DNA from: Planctomycetota bacterium
Lineage (GTDB): Bacteria > Planctomycetota > Planctomycetia > Pirellulales > Pirellulaceae
Reading direction: 5' to 3'
Assembly: GCA_024276655.1 (NCBI GenBank)
Contig: JAJRWU010000326.1
Span: 1-64,000 of the forward strand
Length of the DNA: 64,000 nucleotides
Position numbers and translations under genes: made by a program. Below the pieces are notes generated by a model. The model was not told the DNA's origin. It ran no database searches and saw only the letters and a program-made list of their open reading frames with translations. Below are positions 35,696 to 44,546 of this stretch, piece after piece (the stretch's first letter is position 1; each line of letters begins with the position of its first letter).

Positions 35696-37537
35696 ATGAA
35701 AGCCATACTCGGCATATCGGCTTTCTACCACGACTCCGCCGCTGCGCTGGTGGTGGACGGTGAAATCGTCGCCGCGGCGCAGGAAGAGCGTTTCACGCGA
35801 AAAAAACACGACCACGCTTTCCCCCAAAACGCGGTCGATTTTTGTCTCGCACAAGCCGGCATCGCCCCCGAACAATTGGAGTACGTCGGCTTTTACGACA
35901 AGCCCCTCACTAAATTCGAGCGGCTGTTGGAAACGTACCTGGCATTCGCGCCGGCCGGCTACCGTTCCTTCCGGCAAGCCCTGCCGCTGTGGCTGAAGCA
36001 AAAACTCCATCTGCCGCGAGAAATGAGCCAAGGGCTGCACGGCCGCTACTCCGGGCGATACGTTTTCACCGAGCACCACCAATCGCACGCGGCGAGCGCC
36101 TTTTTTCCTTCGCCGTTTGAAGAAGCCGCCATCCTCACGCTCGATGGCGTGGGCGAATGGTCGACCGCCTGCTTCGGCGTCGGGCGGGGCGACAAAATTG
36201 AACTGACCGACGAAATTCGCTTCCCGCATTCTCTCGGCCTGCTGTATTCGGCGTTCACCTATTACACCGGGTTTCGTGTGAACAGTGGCGAGTACAAGCT
36301 GATGGGGCTGGCGCCGTATGGACGCCCTGCCTATCAAGAAAAAATCCTCCAGCACCTCCTAGACCTCAAGCAAGATGGCTCCTTTCGCCTCGACATGAGC
36401 TACTTCAACTATTGCCAAGGTCTGACCATGACGTCGCCAAAATTCCACCATCTTTTCGGTGGCCCGCCGCGCCAGCCGGAATCGGAAATCACGCAACGCG
36501 AGATGGACTTGGCGGCGTCGGTGCAGGCGGTCACGGAAGAAATCATGCTCCGCATGGCGAGGCATGTGCATGACAAAACGGGCCTGAAAAATCTTGTCTT
36601 GGCGGGCGGCGTGGCTTTGAACTGCGTCGGAAACGGACGCCTGCTCCGCGAAGGCCCGTTTGAAAACCTCTGGATCCAACCCGCCGCCGGAGATGCCGGC
36701 GGAGCATTGGGCGCGGCGCTGTTCATTTGGCATCAACTGCTGGAACAACCGAGGAAACCGCAACAGCCAGATGGTCAACACGGCTCGTTTCTGGGGCCGG
36801 AGTTTTCCGAGGATCAAATCCTACAAATGCTCGCGCGGCACGATGCCGTCTTCACTTCCTGCGATTCCGACGAACATCTTTGCGAGCAAGTCGCGGAACT
36901 AATCGCGCGGGAGAAAGTGGTCGGCTGGTTTCAAGGACGCATGGAATTCGGCCCTCGCGCACTGGGCGCTCGCAGTATTCTGGGAGATGCTCGCAGCCCA
37001 ACGATGCAGTCGGTGATGAACTTGAAAATCAAGTTCCGAGAATCGTTTCGCCCGTTCGCGCCGATCGTGCTGCGAGAATACGTGGACCAGTTTTTCGAGA
37101 TGCGTCCCCACGAAGATAGTCCTTACATGCTGCTCGTTGCGCCGGTGCGTCAAGCCATTCGCCAAGAGCTTGCCCCAGAAGACGAACAGACTTTTGGCAT
37201 CGACAAGTTACACCATTGCCGGTCTTCGATTCCAGCCGTCACCCACGTCGACTACTCAGCGCGTGTGCAAACGATCGACCAGCAGCGAAACCCGTTATTG
37301 CACCAATTGCTGATGAGTTTCCATGAAAAGACGGGCTGCCCCGTGATGATTAACACGAGTTTCAACGTGCGCGGCGAACCGATTGTTTGCACGCCGGACG
37401 ACGCCTACCGCTGCTTCATGATGACCGACCTCGACGTGCTCGTGCTGGGGCGAAACATCTTGTTGAAAGAGCAACAAGGCGAACAGACGACCGCCGCCCA
37501 TCGCGAAGAACACTTGGGCCAATTTCATCTCGATTGA
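35696..37537 (+). CDS. NodU/CmcH-family carbamoyltransferase
   Basis: This 613-residue enzyme transfers a carbamoyl group from carbamoyl phosphate to a hydroxyl. The N-terminal YrdC/HypF-like ASKHA domain has LGISAFYHDSAAALV, the metal site EHHQSHAASAFFPSPF and ILTLDGVGEWS. The C-terminal domain has VVGWFQGRMEFGPRALGARS and GCPVMINTSFNVRGEPIVC. Both halves are intact. Relatives act on antibiotics, Nod factors and polysaccharides. No glycosyltransferase or NRPS/PKS gene is adjacent, so the acceptor is unknown. Confidence 0.9.
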   Translation: MKAILGISAFYHDSAAALVVDGEIVAAAQEERFTRKKHDHAFPQNAVDFCLAQAGIAPEQLEYVGFYDKPLTKFERLLETYLAFAPAGYRSFRQALPLWLKQKLHLPREMSQGLHGRYSGRYVFTEHHQSHAASAFFPSPFEEAAILTLDGVGEWSTACFGVGRGDKIELTDEIRFPHSLGLLYSAFTYYTGFRVNSGEYKLMGLAPYGRPAYQEKILQHLLDLKQDGSFRLDMSYFNYCQGLTMTSPKFHHLFGGPPRQPESEITQREMDLAASVQAVTEEIMLRMARHVHDKTGLKNLVLAGGVALNCVGNGRLLREGPFENLWIQPAAGDAGGALGAALFIWHQLLEQPRKPQQPDGQHGSFLGPEFSEDQILQMLARHDAVFTSCDSDEHLCEQVAELIAREKVVGWFQGRMEFGPRALGARSILGDARSPTMQSVMNLKIKFRESFRPFAPIVLREYVDQFFEMRPHEDSPYMLLVAPVRQAIRQELAPEDEQTFGIDKLHHCRSSIPAVTHVDYSARVQTIDQQRNPLLHQLLMSFHEKTGCPVMINTSFNVRGEPIVCTPDDAYRCFMMTDLDVLVLGRNILLKEQQGEQTTAAHREEHLGQFHLD

Positions 37538-37545
37538 GTCGCCCG

Positions 37546-37572
37546 CGTCGTTGGAGTTCACGCTTCGGCGCG
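37546..37572 (+). repeat. R6 half-element
   Basis: CGTTGGAGTTCACGCTTCGG matches one arm of R6. It begins 8 nt after the carbamoyltransferase stop, in the short convergent gap. Confidence 0.5.
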
Positions 37573-37593
37573 TTTTCCTTCCTTCCGCTGCAA

Positions 37594-39054
37594 TCAATAT
37601 GGTTTCGATTGCCCGCGCATCACCGGAGAGCCGTGAGTGTGGTTGTGCGAATCGCGCGGCCGCGTGCGCGCTACTTCCGCAACCGGCGATGACGAAGAAT
37701 CGCCGGCCTCGCGCATCAGTTGCTCAAGCAAACGTGAGGAAGGATTTCGAACCACTAACACCTGGTCGCGCTGGGCGGGTCCGCCTGGGCGCACAAAATA
37801 GACAACCTCGGAGGCGGCGTCTGCCGGCGGGGTGAACGCCGACGGATTGAATGCCGACGGGGCCGCGACGGCGGCGGTCTGGAGGCGATTCGGTCGGCCG
37901 GCGTTGGCGGGATTGTCTTGCGTGTAGTCGAACGTGGCGGGCATCGCTGGAATGCCGGACACGCCGTCGTTGGTCTCCGCTGGGGCGGTCGGCGCCAGAC
38001 GCGTGTTCGCCGCGAAGCGAGTCGGTTCGACGGGTTGAAGGCTGCCGGGCTGTCGACGATAAAGTTCCGACAAACCGAGTTTGTCGAGTTCCTGATGGAT
38101 GCTCGCATAGGCGGCGTAGAGCCCTTCTTGGTCGGCGGCGTCGGCGGCATTGCAGACGCCAATCAATCGGCCGTCGGCCGCGAACAGCCCGCCGCCGCTA
38201 CGGCCATCGGCCGGCACGCCCGCCACTTCGATATTCGCCGGCCCCACATATTTATTGATCGCCGCAATCCGGCTGTGCAACACATTGGGGTTTTCTCCGT
38301 GGTCGCAACCAATGGTAAAAACAGGTGCGCCCTTTTGTGGTCGATACTGCTCGCCGGCAATTTGAACCGGCCGCACGCCGGGGCCCGGCCGAATGCTAAT
38401 CAGCGCCAGGTCGGGATCGAAATTGTACGACAGCAACGCGCCTTCCACTGTTTTCTTTCGGCCGCCCTCAAAAAGGTCGATCGTGATCGAACCTTTTCCC
38501 TGGGAGTCTCGAAAGAGATGGCCGCAGGTCAGCACGAGCGCTTCGTCGCCATGCACGTCGACAATCGTTCCCGCGCCCACCGACCGGCCTTGAGGATCTT
38601 CGACGTAAATACGCACCGACGCATCGAGCCCTTGTTGGACAACATCAACCGGCCGTTCGGAGTACGCCGCCGCGGCGGAAGGCCTTCGGACGCCGGGCGG
38701 CGCGGAAGGCGATTGCCCGCGAATCGTGGCCGGGTTGGGCGCCGCGCCAGACGCGCTGCGAAAAATACCGGCCAAGCGGGCGTAGTCGGTTCGGCCCTCG
38801 ATGCGGTCGATTTCTCGTCCACCGGCCATGAGCACAAAACTGGGTACGGCTTGAACGCGGAACTTCCGGGCGAGCGCTCGTTGTTGCATCACGTTGATGT
38901 CTTGCACTCGATAGCCGGCCGATTTCAACCGCGCCACCAGCGGCGCCATGGCCGTACAGTGCTGGCACGAAGGCGACGAAAAACTCAAGAGCACGGGGTC
39001 GGTGTTCCCAGCCGTGAGTACGGCTGCGAGCATGCACAATTTGAGAGAAAACAT
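37594..39054 (-). CDS. thioredoxin-like domain fused to a trypsin-like serine protease
   Basis: This 486-residue exported protein starts with a short signal. Residues about 18-100 form a thioredoxin fold with CQHC at 30-33 and the cis-Pro in AVPSF. A Pro/Ser-rich linker follows. At about 135-320 lies an S1C/trypsin-like protease with a complete triad: H179 in TCGHLF, D215 in DPDLAL and S286 in GRSGGGL. The last 150 residues are low-complexity, rich in Pro, Ala and Thr. There is no PDZ domain. The ATG at 39054 has AAGGATGGAG upstream; the frame is open further upstream but runs through tandem repeats. Confidence 0.85.
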   Translation of the reverse strand: MFSLKLCMLAAVLTAGNTDPVLLSFSSPSCQHCTAMAPLVARLKSAGYRVQDINVMQQRALARKFRVQAVPSFVLMAGGREIDRIEGRTDYARLAGIFRSASGAAPNPATIRGQSPSAPPGVRRPSAAAAYSERPVDVVQQGLDASVRIYVEDPQGRSVGAGTIVDVHGDEALVLTCGHLFRDSQGKGSITIDLFEGGRKKTVEGALLSYNFDPDLALISIRPGPGVRPVQIAGEQYRPQKGAPVFTIGCDHGENPNVLHSRIAAINKYVGPANIEVAGVPADGRSGGGLFAADGRLIGVCNAADAADQEGLYAAYASIHQELDKLGLSELYRRQPGSLQPVEPTRFAANTRLAPTAPAETNDGVSGIPAMPATFDYTQDNPANAGRPNRLQTAAVAAPSAFNPSAFTPPADAASEVVYFVRPGGPAQRDQVLVVRNPSSRLLEQLMREAGDSSSSPVAEVARTRPRDSHNHTHGSPVMRGQSKPY

Positions 39055-39593
39055 GGCTCCATCCTTGGTTGACCGCCGTTTGCGATGCGGCGGCGCCTTG
39101 TGGGTCTGGCGAACCGGGAAGGGGCCTTGCGGCGTGCTACGATGGGTCGTGGTCTTTCTGAGCACGACCGCCGCACGCCGTTGGGCGACTTCCCTGTCGC
39201 CGAAATAATTGTCGCCGAAATAACTGTCGCCGAAATGTAGGACCACGCCATAAGTCGAGGAACAAGACGGCATCCTGCCGTTGCATGGCCTCGCCTGCGG
39301 GAGACGCACTCCAGGTCTCTTTTTCAGAAGGAGCAATGTGCCCTGAAAGCGGCTTTGTGGCAAGACCAATTTGAAGCGTTTTTGCCTGCTTAATCGTCTG
39401 CTAGCATTGCTCGCCTGGGGAGTGGTCCCGAAATAAGTTCCCGGTTTAGCTCGGAGTCGCGCCCGTAAAGTTCTCCTAATCTGCCAAGTTTTCTTAATCC
39501 GTACAGGCCGGATAACCGAATACGTCTATCGGCGGCGGACTGCGCCAATGGTGCGGTGTTTGGATTTCGAATCATTTTTCTGGGGCTGATTGC
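39055..39593. other. divergent intergenic region with a 15-bp tandem repeat
   Basis: The 539 nt separate the start of the protease fusion (left) from the BBP7 gene (right), so both promoters should be here. At 39195-39237 a 15-bp unit (TGTCGCCGAAATAAT) is repeated 2.8 times. Open frames crossing it have no ribosome binding site. Confidence 0.55.
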
Positions 39594-40925
39594 ATGTGCA
39601 TTCTCAAAGCCAAGCGGACGTTTGCGTGGGTGGTTCTGCTGACGGGCGTCTGTTCCGTGCTGGCTTTGCCATCGGTGGGCCAAGGCGATGAGTTGCAAGA
39701 ATACTTGTACGGCGCCCCAACGTCGTTCGCACCGCCCTTGGAAGCGGCGCCGCTGGAGGCGCCGTCTGAAATACCATCGCACGAAACACACGATTCGCCT
39801 TCCGACCTCCCAGCGGCGACCCTCCAAGGGGCCACGGCGGGAGTGGGCGGACCATCAGGATTTGGCTACGACCCAACGGCGCCCATTCGTTCCGACGATT
39901 ACCTCGGCTGTTCGTTTCTGCACGACGGAATTTGGCCGGCCTGCGGCCTGCCGGCGCAGTGGGGCGGCGTGGAATACCTGGCTTGGTGGCGGAAGGGTCG
40001 GCGCCTGCCGGCGCTGGTGACCGACGGAGTCATGGCGCCGGGAGTGAATGTGCTCTTCGGCAATGGCTATTTTGAATCGGACGTTGAATCCGGCGCTCGT
40101 GTAACACTCGGTTATTGGATCGACAACGACACGCGTATTGGCGTCGGCGGCCGTTTGTGGGGACTCGGCAATTCCGAAATCAACTATAGCCAGTCGTCCA
40201 ACGGAAACACGACGTTGGCCCGTCCGTTTACCAATACGAGCAATGATCCGGCCACGGCCGATGCGTTTCTTGTCGCGACGAACGGGCAAGCCGGGCAAAT
40301 CGATATTGGCGTCGACTCGGTGATCTACGGCGGCGACATTTTCTTGCGAAAACTCATCACCGCCACCCTCAGCGCGCGGCTCGACCTGCTCTTCGGTTAC
40401 CAGTTTTCACGGATCGACGAGGGAATAAATATTTCCACGCAAAACGCCATCACCGGCGGCGGCACGTTCACCGCATTCGACGACTTCCAAACCGAAAACG
40501 AATTCCATGGCGGGCTGCTGGGTCTTTGGGCGCAACACGAACGCGGTTTTCTCACGGTCGACTTCATCGGCAAAGTCGCCCTGGGCAACATGCGGCAAGT
40601 CGCCAGAATATCGGGCGGCAGCAACGGCAATAGTCCTAACGCGGGCCTACTCGCCCAAGCCACCAACATTGGCGTATTCACCAACGACGACTTCATTGCG
40701 GTTCCGGAAATCAACCTCAACATTTCGTGTCATATCACGCAACACCTTGACGTCACGCTCGGGTACTCAATGTTGTATTGGAGCCGCGTCGTCCAGCCCG
40801 GCGACATTATCGACTTGAATGTCGACCCAACCGCTGGCGCCGGCGCCACAACTCCGGCGTTCGCCTTCGACTACACCGACTTCTGGGTGCAAGGCCTCAG
40901 TGTGGGCGTAAATTGGGTTTTCTGA
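39594..40925 (+). CDS. BBP7-type outer-membrane beta-barrel protein
   Basis: This 443-residue protein has a signal peptide (WVVLLTGVCSVLALPSVGQG) and a Pro/Glu-rich spacer at about 35-90. The barrel then starts WGGVEYLAWWRKGRRLPALV and continues with alternating strands: GARVTLGYWIDNDTRIGVGG, LRKLITATLSARLDLLFGYQ and HLDVTLGYSMLYWSRV. It closes with WVQGLSVGVNWVF and a terminal Phe, as needed for BAM insertion. BBP7 proteins are planctomycete outer-membrane barrels of unknown cargo. It is monocistronic by appearance. Confidence 0.88.
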   Translation: MCILKAKRTFAWVVLLTGVCSVLALPSVGQGDELQEYLYGAPTSFAPPLEAAPLEAPSEIPSHETHDSPSDLPAATLQGATAGVGGPSGFGYDPTAPIRSDDYLGCSFLHDGIWPACGLPAQWGGVEYLAWWRKGRRLPALVTDGVMAPGVNVLFGNGYFESDVESGARVTLGYWIDNDTRIGVGGRLWGLGNSEINYSQSSNGNTTLARPFTNTSNDPATADAFLVATNGQAGQIDIGVDSVIYGGDIFLRKLITATLSARLDLLFGYQFSRIDEGINISTQNAITGGGTFTAFDDFQTENEFHGGLLGLWAQHERGFLTVDFIGKVALGNMRQVARISGGSNGNSPNAGLLAQATNIGVFTNDDFIAVPEINLNISCHITQHLDVTLGYSMLYWSRVVQPGDIIDLNVDPTAGAGATTPAFAFDYTDFWVQGLSVGVNWVF

Positions 40926-41077
40926 GAACGGGAACCGGCCTGCAACCTTCAATCACCCCCTCTTCCTATGGGTTTTGGTTGCTGAATTTGGCCTCGCGAC
41001 GTAAGATGGTCAGTTAGAGGAGTTTGTGGTTATTTCACGACTCGAATGACACTTCTTCGTCAGCGGAGATGCGGCGC

Positions 41078-43180
41078 ATGAATCCGGCGGGGCTTTACAA
41101 GACGTGGCTGGGGGTCGAATTCCAGGGGGAGCGCCCGAACCATTACGAGTTGTTTGGTTTGAGCGAGGGCGAGCAAGACCGGGAGAAAATCGACGCCGCG
41201 GCGGAATCCGCCATCGGTCGATTGAGAAGCGTCCAGCCCAGGCCAGGACAAACCGATCTCTGGGCGCAACTGTTGGACGAACTCTACCAAGCCAAAGCCT
41301 GCCTGACCGACTCCCAAGCCAAGAAACATTATGATGCCGGTTTGCGGGCGGCGGCGAGGCAACCGGTGACGCCAAGCCCGATGACGCCCGCAGCGCCCAT
41401 GGCCGCCGACCCCATGGCCGCCGTAGCGCCGGTGAATCCCGCCATGCAGCCGTTGGCGGCGCAGCCCGTTGCCGCACAGCCTGTTGCCGCCCAGCCCGTT
41501 GCCGCCCAGCCTGTTGTTGCTCGTCCGGTGGCGATTGCTCAGGCCACGCCGGTTGCTCAGACCACGCCGGTGGCTGCACAGTCAAAGCCCGCAGGTCCGC
41601 AGGTCCGCACGTCGCGTTCGGCTTCAAAGATCGCGCGTCAGCGAGCCCGAAAAAAATCACCCGTGTTACCGATCGTAATTGTCACGTTGCTGTTCGTCGG
41701 CGGCGGGGTTGCCGCGGTGCAGTACTTCGTCGGCGACAACAGCAAGCAAGATTTGGCAGTGCAAAATTTGCCGCCATCGGCGCCAACCTCCGTCGCGCGA
41801 ACTACCGTCGTTAGAAGACCGCGAAAGCCGGCAACGCGGCCGCCGCGAAATCGCGATACCGTGGGTGAGGCCCTCTCGGGCGGTTTCGACGAATCGGCTG
41901 CGAACAGTTTTTCCAATGGAGGGAATCCCGGCGGGCCTGCGTCTGATCCGGCTATGTCTGAGCCGGCCATGCCCGATAAAGGCGCCGCGCCTGCTCCGAG
42001 CGAGCCATCGTCTTCTTCCCCGTCCAACCCGCCGTCCGCTCCCGCACCGACGGACAACGACCGCAAGCAACTGGCGGAGGCCATCGCCCAAGCGCGAGCT
42101 GCGGTGGAGGCGTCGAAATGGAACGACGCCCAACGTTTTCTGGCGGCGGTGGAAAAAACGCCCAAAACCAGCGACGACGACTCGCAATACCGCCGCCTGG
42201 CCACGTTTGTTCGCTACCGTGTGGCATTGGGCGACGCCGTTCTCAGCGGCTATGCCAACCTCAAGGCGGGCGAGCGTTTGCCTCTGCGCAACACCACGAT
42301 CGAGATTCTGGAAGTCCGTCCTAAATATTTGAAGGTCAAAATCGGCGACGTGATCAAGCGATACCCGGCCGACGAACTTCGTCCCGGCTTGCAATTGGCG
42401 GTCGCGTTGACCACCACCAAGGAAAACGCCGAGCGCGCCTCGTTACTCAAGAGCGTCTTTTACGCCACGCATGTCGATCCTAACTACCTCCAAGCCCGTG
42501 CGGAGTTGTCGGCCATCAGCGGTTCCAGCGACGACGCCCGCAACGTGCTGGACTACTTGAACACCGAACACTCCGGTAGCGAAGGGGCCGGTGCGGCCCC
42601 GGCAATGGCGGCAACCCCGGCGACAAAAAAACCTTCCAAACCGGCGCCTGAACCCGAAGCGTCTTCTCTGGGGGCCACGTTCCAAGCCGCTCGCGACGCC
42701 CTCGCCGTTCGCGATATCGCGTTGGCGAACGAGTTGCTGGAGAAGGCGGAAAAAATGGAGCAGACCGACGACCAAAAAGCGATGCACAAGCGTCTTAAAC
42801 AACTCACGCATTTTACCGGCGAGTATTGGATCGCCGTCGCCAAGGGGCGTGACGGCCTGAAGGCCAACGACGAAATTTCGATTCGCGGCGAGTTGGTTTT
42901 GGTGGTCTCGTCGACCGAAGACGAACTCATCATTCGGGCGCGGGGCCGCAACATTCCCGTCAATCTGGCTGAGCCGCTTCCCGAAAATCTGGCTTACGCG
43001 CTGGCCACGCGGTGGCTCAAACAAGACGACCCCGTCTCGGCGGTGACGCTAGGCGCTTATTTCGCCACTCTCAAAAAGCCCGACTTCGGCGAAGCCCGCC
43101 GCCTCTGGGGACTGGCCGCGAAATCGGGCGCCGACATCGGCGATTTAGCCCTCGTCCTGCGAGACCGATATAAGTTCTAA
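41078..43180 (+). CDS. membrane protein with J-like N-terminal domain
   Basis: This 700-residue protein begins MNPAGLYKTWLGV, followed by a DnaJ-like helical domain at about 20-95 (NHYELFGLSE, KACLTDSQAKKHYDAGLRAA). The HPD tripeptide of true J-proteins is absent. At about 125-150 the pentapeptide AAQPV is repeated about five times, encoded by a 15-bp tandem repeat. One transmembrane helix lies at about 196-218 (LPIVIVTLLFVGGGVAAVQYF). The outer part has two similar segments with TPR-like helices (ALAVRDIALANELLEKAEKM). ATG 41078 has GGAG at good spacing; 41069 and 41024 are alternatives. Confidence 0.78.
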   Translation: MNPAGLYKTWLGVEFQGERPNHYELFGLSEGEQDREKIDAAAESAIGRLRSVQPRPGQTDLWAQLLDELYQAKACLTDSQAKKHYDAGLRAAARQPVTPSPMTPAAPMAADPMAAVAPVNPAMQPLAAQPVAAQPVAAQPVAAQPVVARPVAIAQATPVAQTTPVAAQSKPAGPQVRTSRSASKIARQRARKKSPVLPIVIVTLLFVGGGVAAVQYFVGDNSKQDLAVQNLPPSAPTSVARTTVVRRPRKPATRPPRNRDTVGEALSGGFDESAANSFSNGGNPGGPASDPAMSEPAMPDKGAAPAPSEPSSSSPSNPPSAPAPTDNDRKQLAEAIAQARAAVEASKWNDAQRFLAAVEKTPKTSDDDSQYRRLATFVRYRVALGDAVLSGYANLKAGERLPLRNTTIEILEVRPKYLKVKIGDVIKRYPADELRPGLQLAVALTTTKENAERASLLKSVFYATHVDPNYLQARAELSAISGSSDDARNVLDYLNTEHSGSEGAGAAPAMAATPATKKPSKPAPEPEASSLGATFQAARDALAVRDIALANELLEKAEKMEQTDDQKAMHKRLKQLTHFTGEYWIAVAKGRDGLKANDEISIRGELVLVVSSTEDELIIRARGRNIPVNLAEPLPENLAYALATRWLKQDDPVSAVTLGAYFATLKKPDFGEARRLWGLAAKSGADIGDLALVLRDRYKF

Positions 43181-43191
43181 CCTTAGTCTTA

Positions 43192-43268
43192 GAACTCCTA
43201 ACATAACCCCTGTTTGGCGTTTCAAACGCGGAGTTTGATGCTGACCTACCAAGTTGTGTTAGAAGGTA
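43192..43268 (+). repeat. R5 77-bp element, solo copy
   Basis: It runs from GAACTCCTAACATAACCCC to AAGTTGTGTTAGAAGGTA and is the same length as the nested copy at 20120-20196, in opposite orientation. It begins 11 nt after the stop codon of the preceding gene, with TA on its left. Confidence 0.8.
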
Positions 43269-43304
43269 TTAGCACCTGTCCAAGATCTATTCCGTGTAAT
43301 GGTG

Positions 43305-43456
43305 TTAGGCGAGCGGCAGATAAAAGTTTACCCGCATGCAACGGGAGTCCGTGAGTTTTTTTGGGTTCCCACCCACGCGGGCACGACCGTTTGCTGATTC
43401 ACTCGCTTGCGCTTCGTGCTTGTATATAGGTGAATTTTCATCTGTCGCTCACTTTA
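43305..43456 (+). repeat. R4 MITE-like element, copy C
   Basis: TTAGGCGAGCGGCAGATAAA at the left pairs with TTTCATCTGTCGCTCACTTTA at the right. The interior has GATTCACTCGCTTGCGCTTC. Its right terminal repeat covers the last codons and stop of the TM2 protein gene. Confidence 0.8.
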
Positions 43457-43862
43457 GGCCTTGGTTCAGTTGGCTATTGATCTGGCTGACTTGCTCGTTC
43501 AAGGTGCAAAAGTCGTAAAGATAACCCAAGCCAAACAGCCCGCCGGTGAGCAGGAAAATAATTCCCGTGCCGATCTTCCCCATGTAGAACCGGTGTAATC
43601 CCAGCAGCCCCAGGAAAGTGAGCAGCAACCAGGCGAGGGTGTAGTCGAGCGGGCCGGGGCAATACCGCCAGTCGGCTTGACGGTCCATGCTGGGAATCAG
43701 AAAAAGGTCGAGCAGCCAACCGATGCCGCAGAGCCCGAAGGTGAAGAACCAAATGATCCCCGAGAGCGTATTGCCGAAATAGAAGCGGTGGGCGCCGAAA
43801 AAACCGAAGATCCAGAGGACGTAACCAATAGCGACGGAATGTGTGTTTTGAGGAGAATTCAT
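43449..43862 (-). CDS. protein with two TM2 domains
   Basis: This 137-residue membrane protein has two TM2 repeats. Each has a helix, a short turn and a second helix: [20 protein letters not shown] with [12 protein letters not shown], and [20 protein letters not shown] with GLGYLYDF. The GxxGxHRFYxG motif is diagnostic of TM2. Function is unknown in bacteria. I prefer ATG 43862 (MNSPQNT); ATG 43886 is possible. The stop codon lies within an R4 terminal repeat, which may have replaced the original 3' end. Confidence 0.85.
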   Translation of the reverse strand: MNSPQNTHSVAIGYVLWIFGFFGAHRFYFGNTLSGIIWFFTFGLCGIGWLLDLFLIPSMDRQADWRYCPGPLDYTLAWLLLTFLGLLGLHRFYMGKIGTGIIFLLTGGLFGLGYLYDFCTLNEQVSQINSQLNQGLK

Positions 43863-44056
43863 CGGTCGAATGTGGGCGCCTTTCATGTCGCCACGGCCCG
43901 AAGTGGCGTTGTCGAATTCGAGAACGGGCCCATAATAGTGTATTCGGTGAATCGTGGCGAAAATTGGCCACCGGCCGCTGGAATGTTCTCCTTGTATTGT
44001 TTAATGTCCTGAAATGCAACGCTATCTGACGCTCACACCCTAGAGGAATACTCGAA

Positions 44057-44362
44057 ATGCCCAGTATGAAGATTGATGTCGCGCATACGCTCGGCAAGGA
44101 TGCGGCAGTGGAATCGCTCAAGGGTTTTCTCGGCAGGATTCGCGAGAAGTACCAAGACCAAGTCAGCGATTTCGAGGAAGCGTGGGCGGAAAACGTGCTG
44201 ACTTATTCCTTCAAAACCTATGGGTTCAAAATCAGCGGCGTGATCACCGTGACCGACGACGAAGTATCGCTCGACGGCAAACTCCCAATTGCCGCCATGG
44301 CGTTTCGCGGCAAAATCGAGCAATCGATACGCCACGAGATCGAACGCATGGTGAAGGCCTAA
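44057..44362 (+). CDS. polyhydroxyalkanoic acid system family protein
   Basis: This 101-residue soluble protein of the PHA_gran_rgn family (PF09650 by recall) has KIDVAHTLGKDAAVESLKGF at the start, VLTYSFKTYGFKISGVITV in the middle and GKIEQSIRHEIERMV at the end. Some relatives sit by PHA synthase genes, but none is visible here. AGAGGA precedes the ATG. The fold may bind a hydrophobic ligand; the function is unknown. Confidence 0.82.
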   Translation: MPSMKIDVAHTLGKDAAVESLKGFLGRIREKYQDQVSDFEEAWAENVLTYSFKTYGFKISGVITVTDDEVSLDGKLPIAAMAFRGKIEQSIRHEIERMVKA

Positions 44363-44396
44363 GCACCCTGCCCAAGATATATTCCGCGCTATGGTG

Positions 44397-44546
44397 TTAG
44401 GCGAGCGCCGGAAAATAACTACCCGCACGCAACGGGAATCCGTGAGTTTTTTTGGGTTCCCACCCACGCGGGAATGACCGTTTTCTGATTCACTCGCTTG
44501 CGCTTCGTGCTTGTATTAGGTGAATTCTTTTCCGCCGCTTGCCTTA
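44397..44546 (+). repeat. R4 MITE-like element, copy D
   Basis: TTAGGCGAGCG at the left pairs with CCGCTTGCCTTA at the right, with an interior as in copies A to C. The final TTA (44544-44546) is the complement of the UbiB-family stop codon. The stretch before it, GCACCCTGCCCAAGATATAT, also precedes copy C. Confidence 0.8.
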
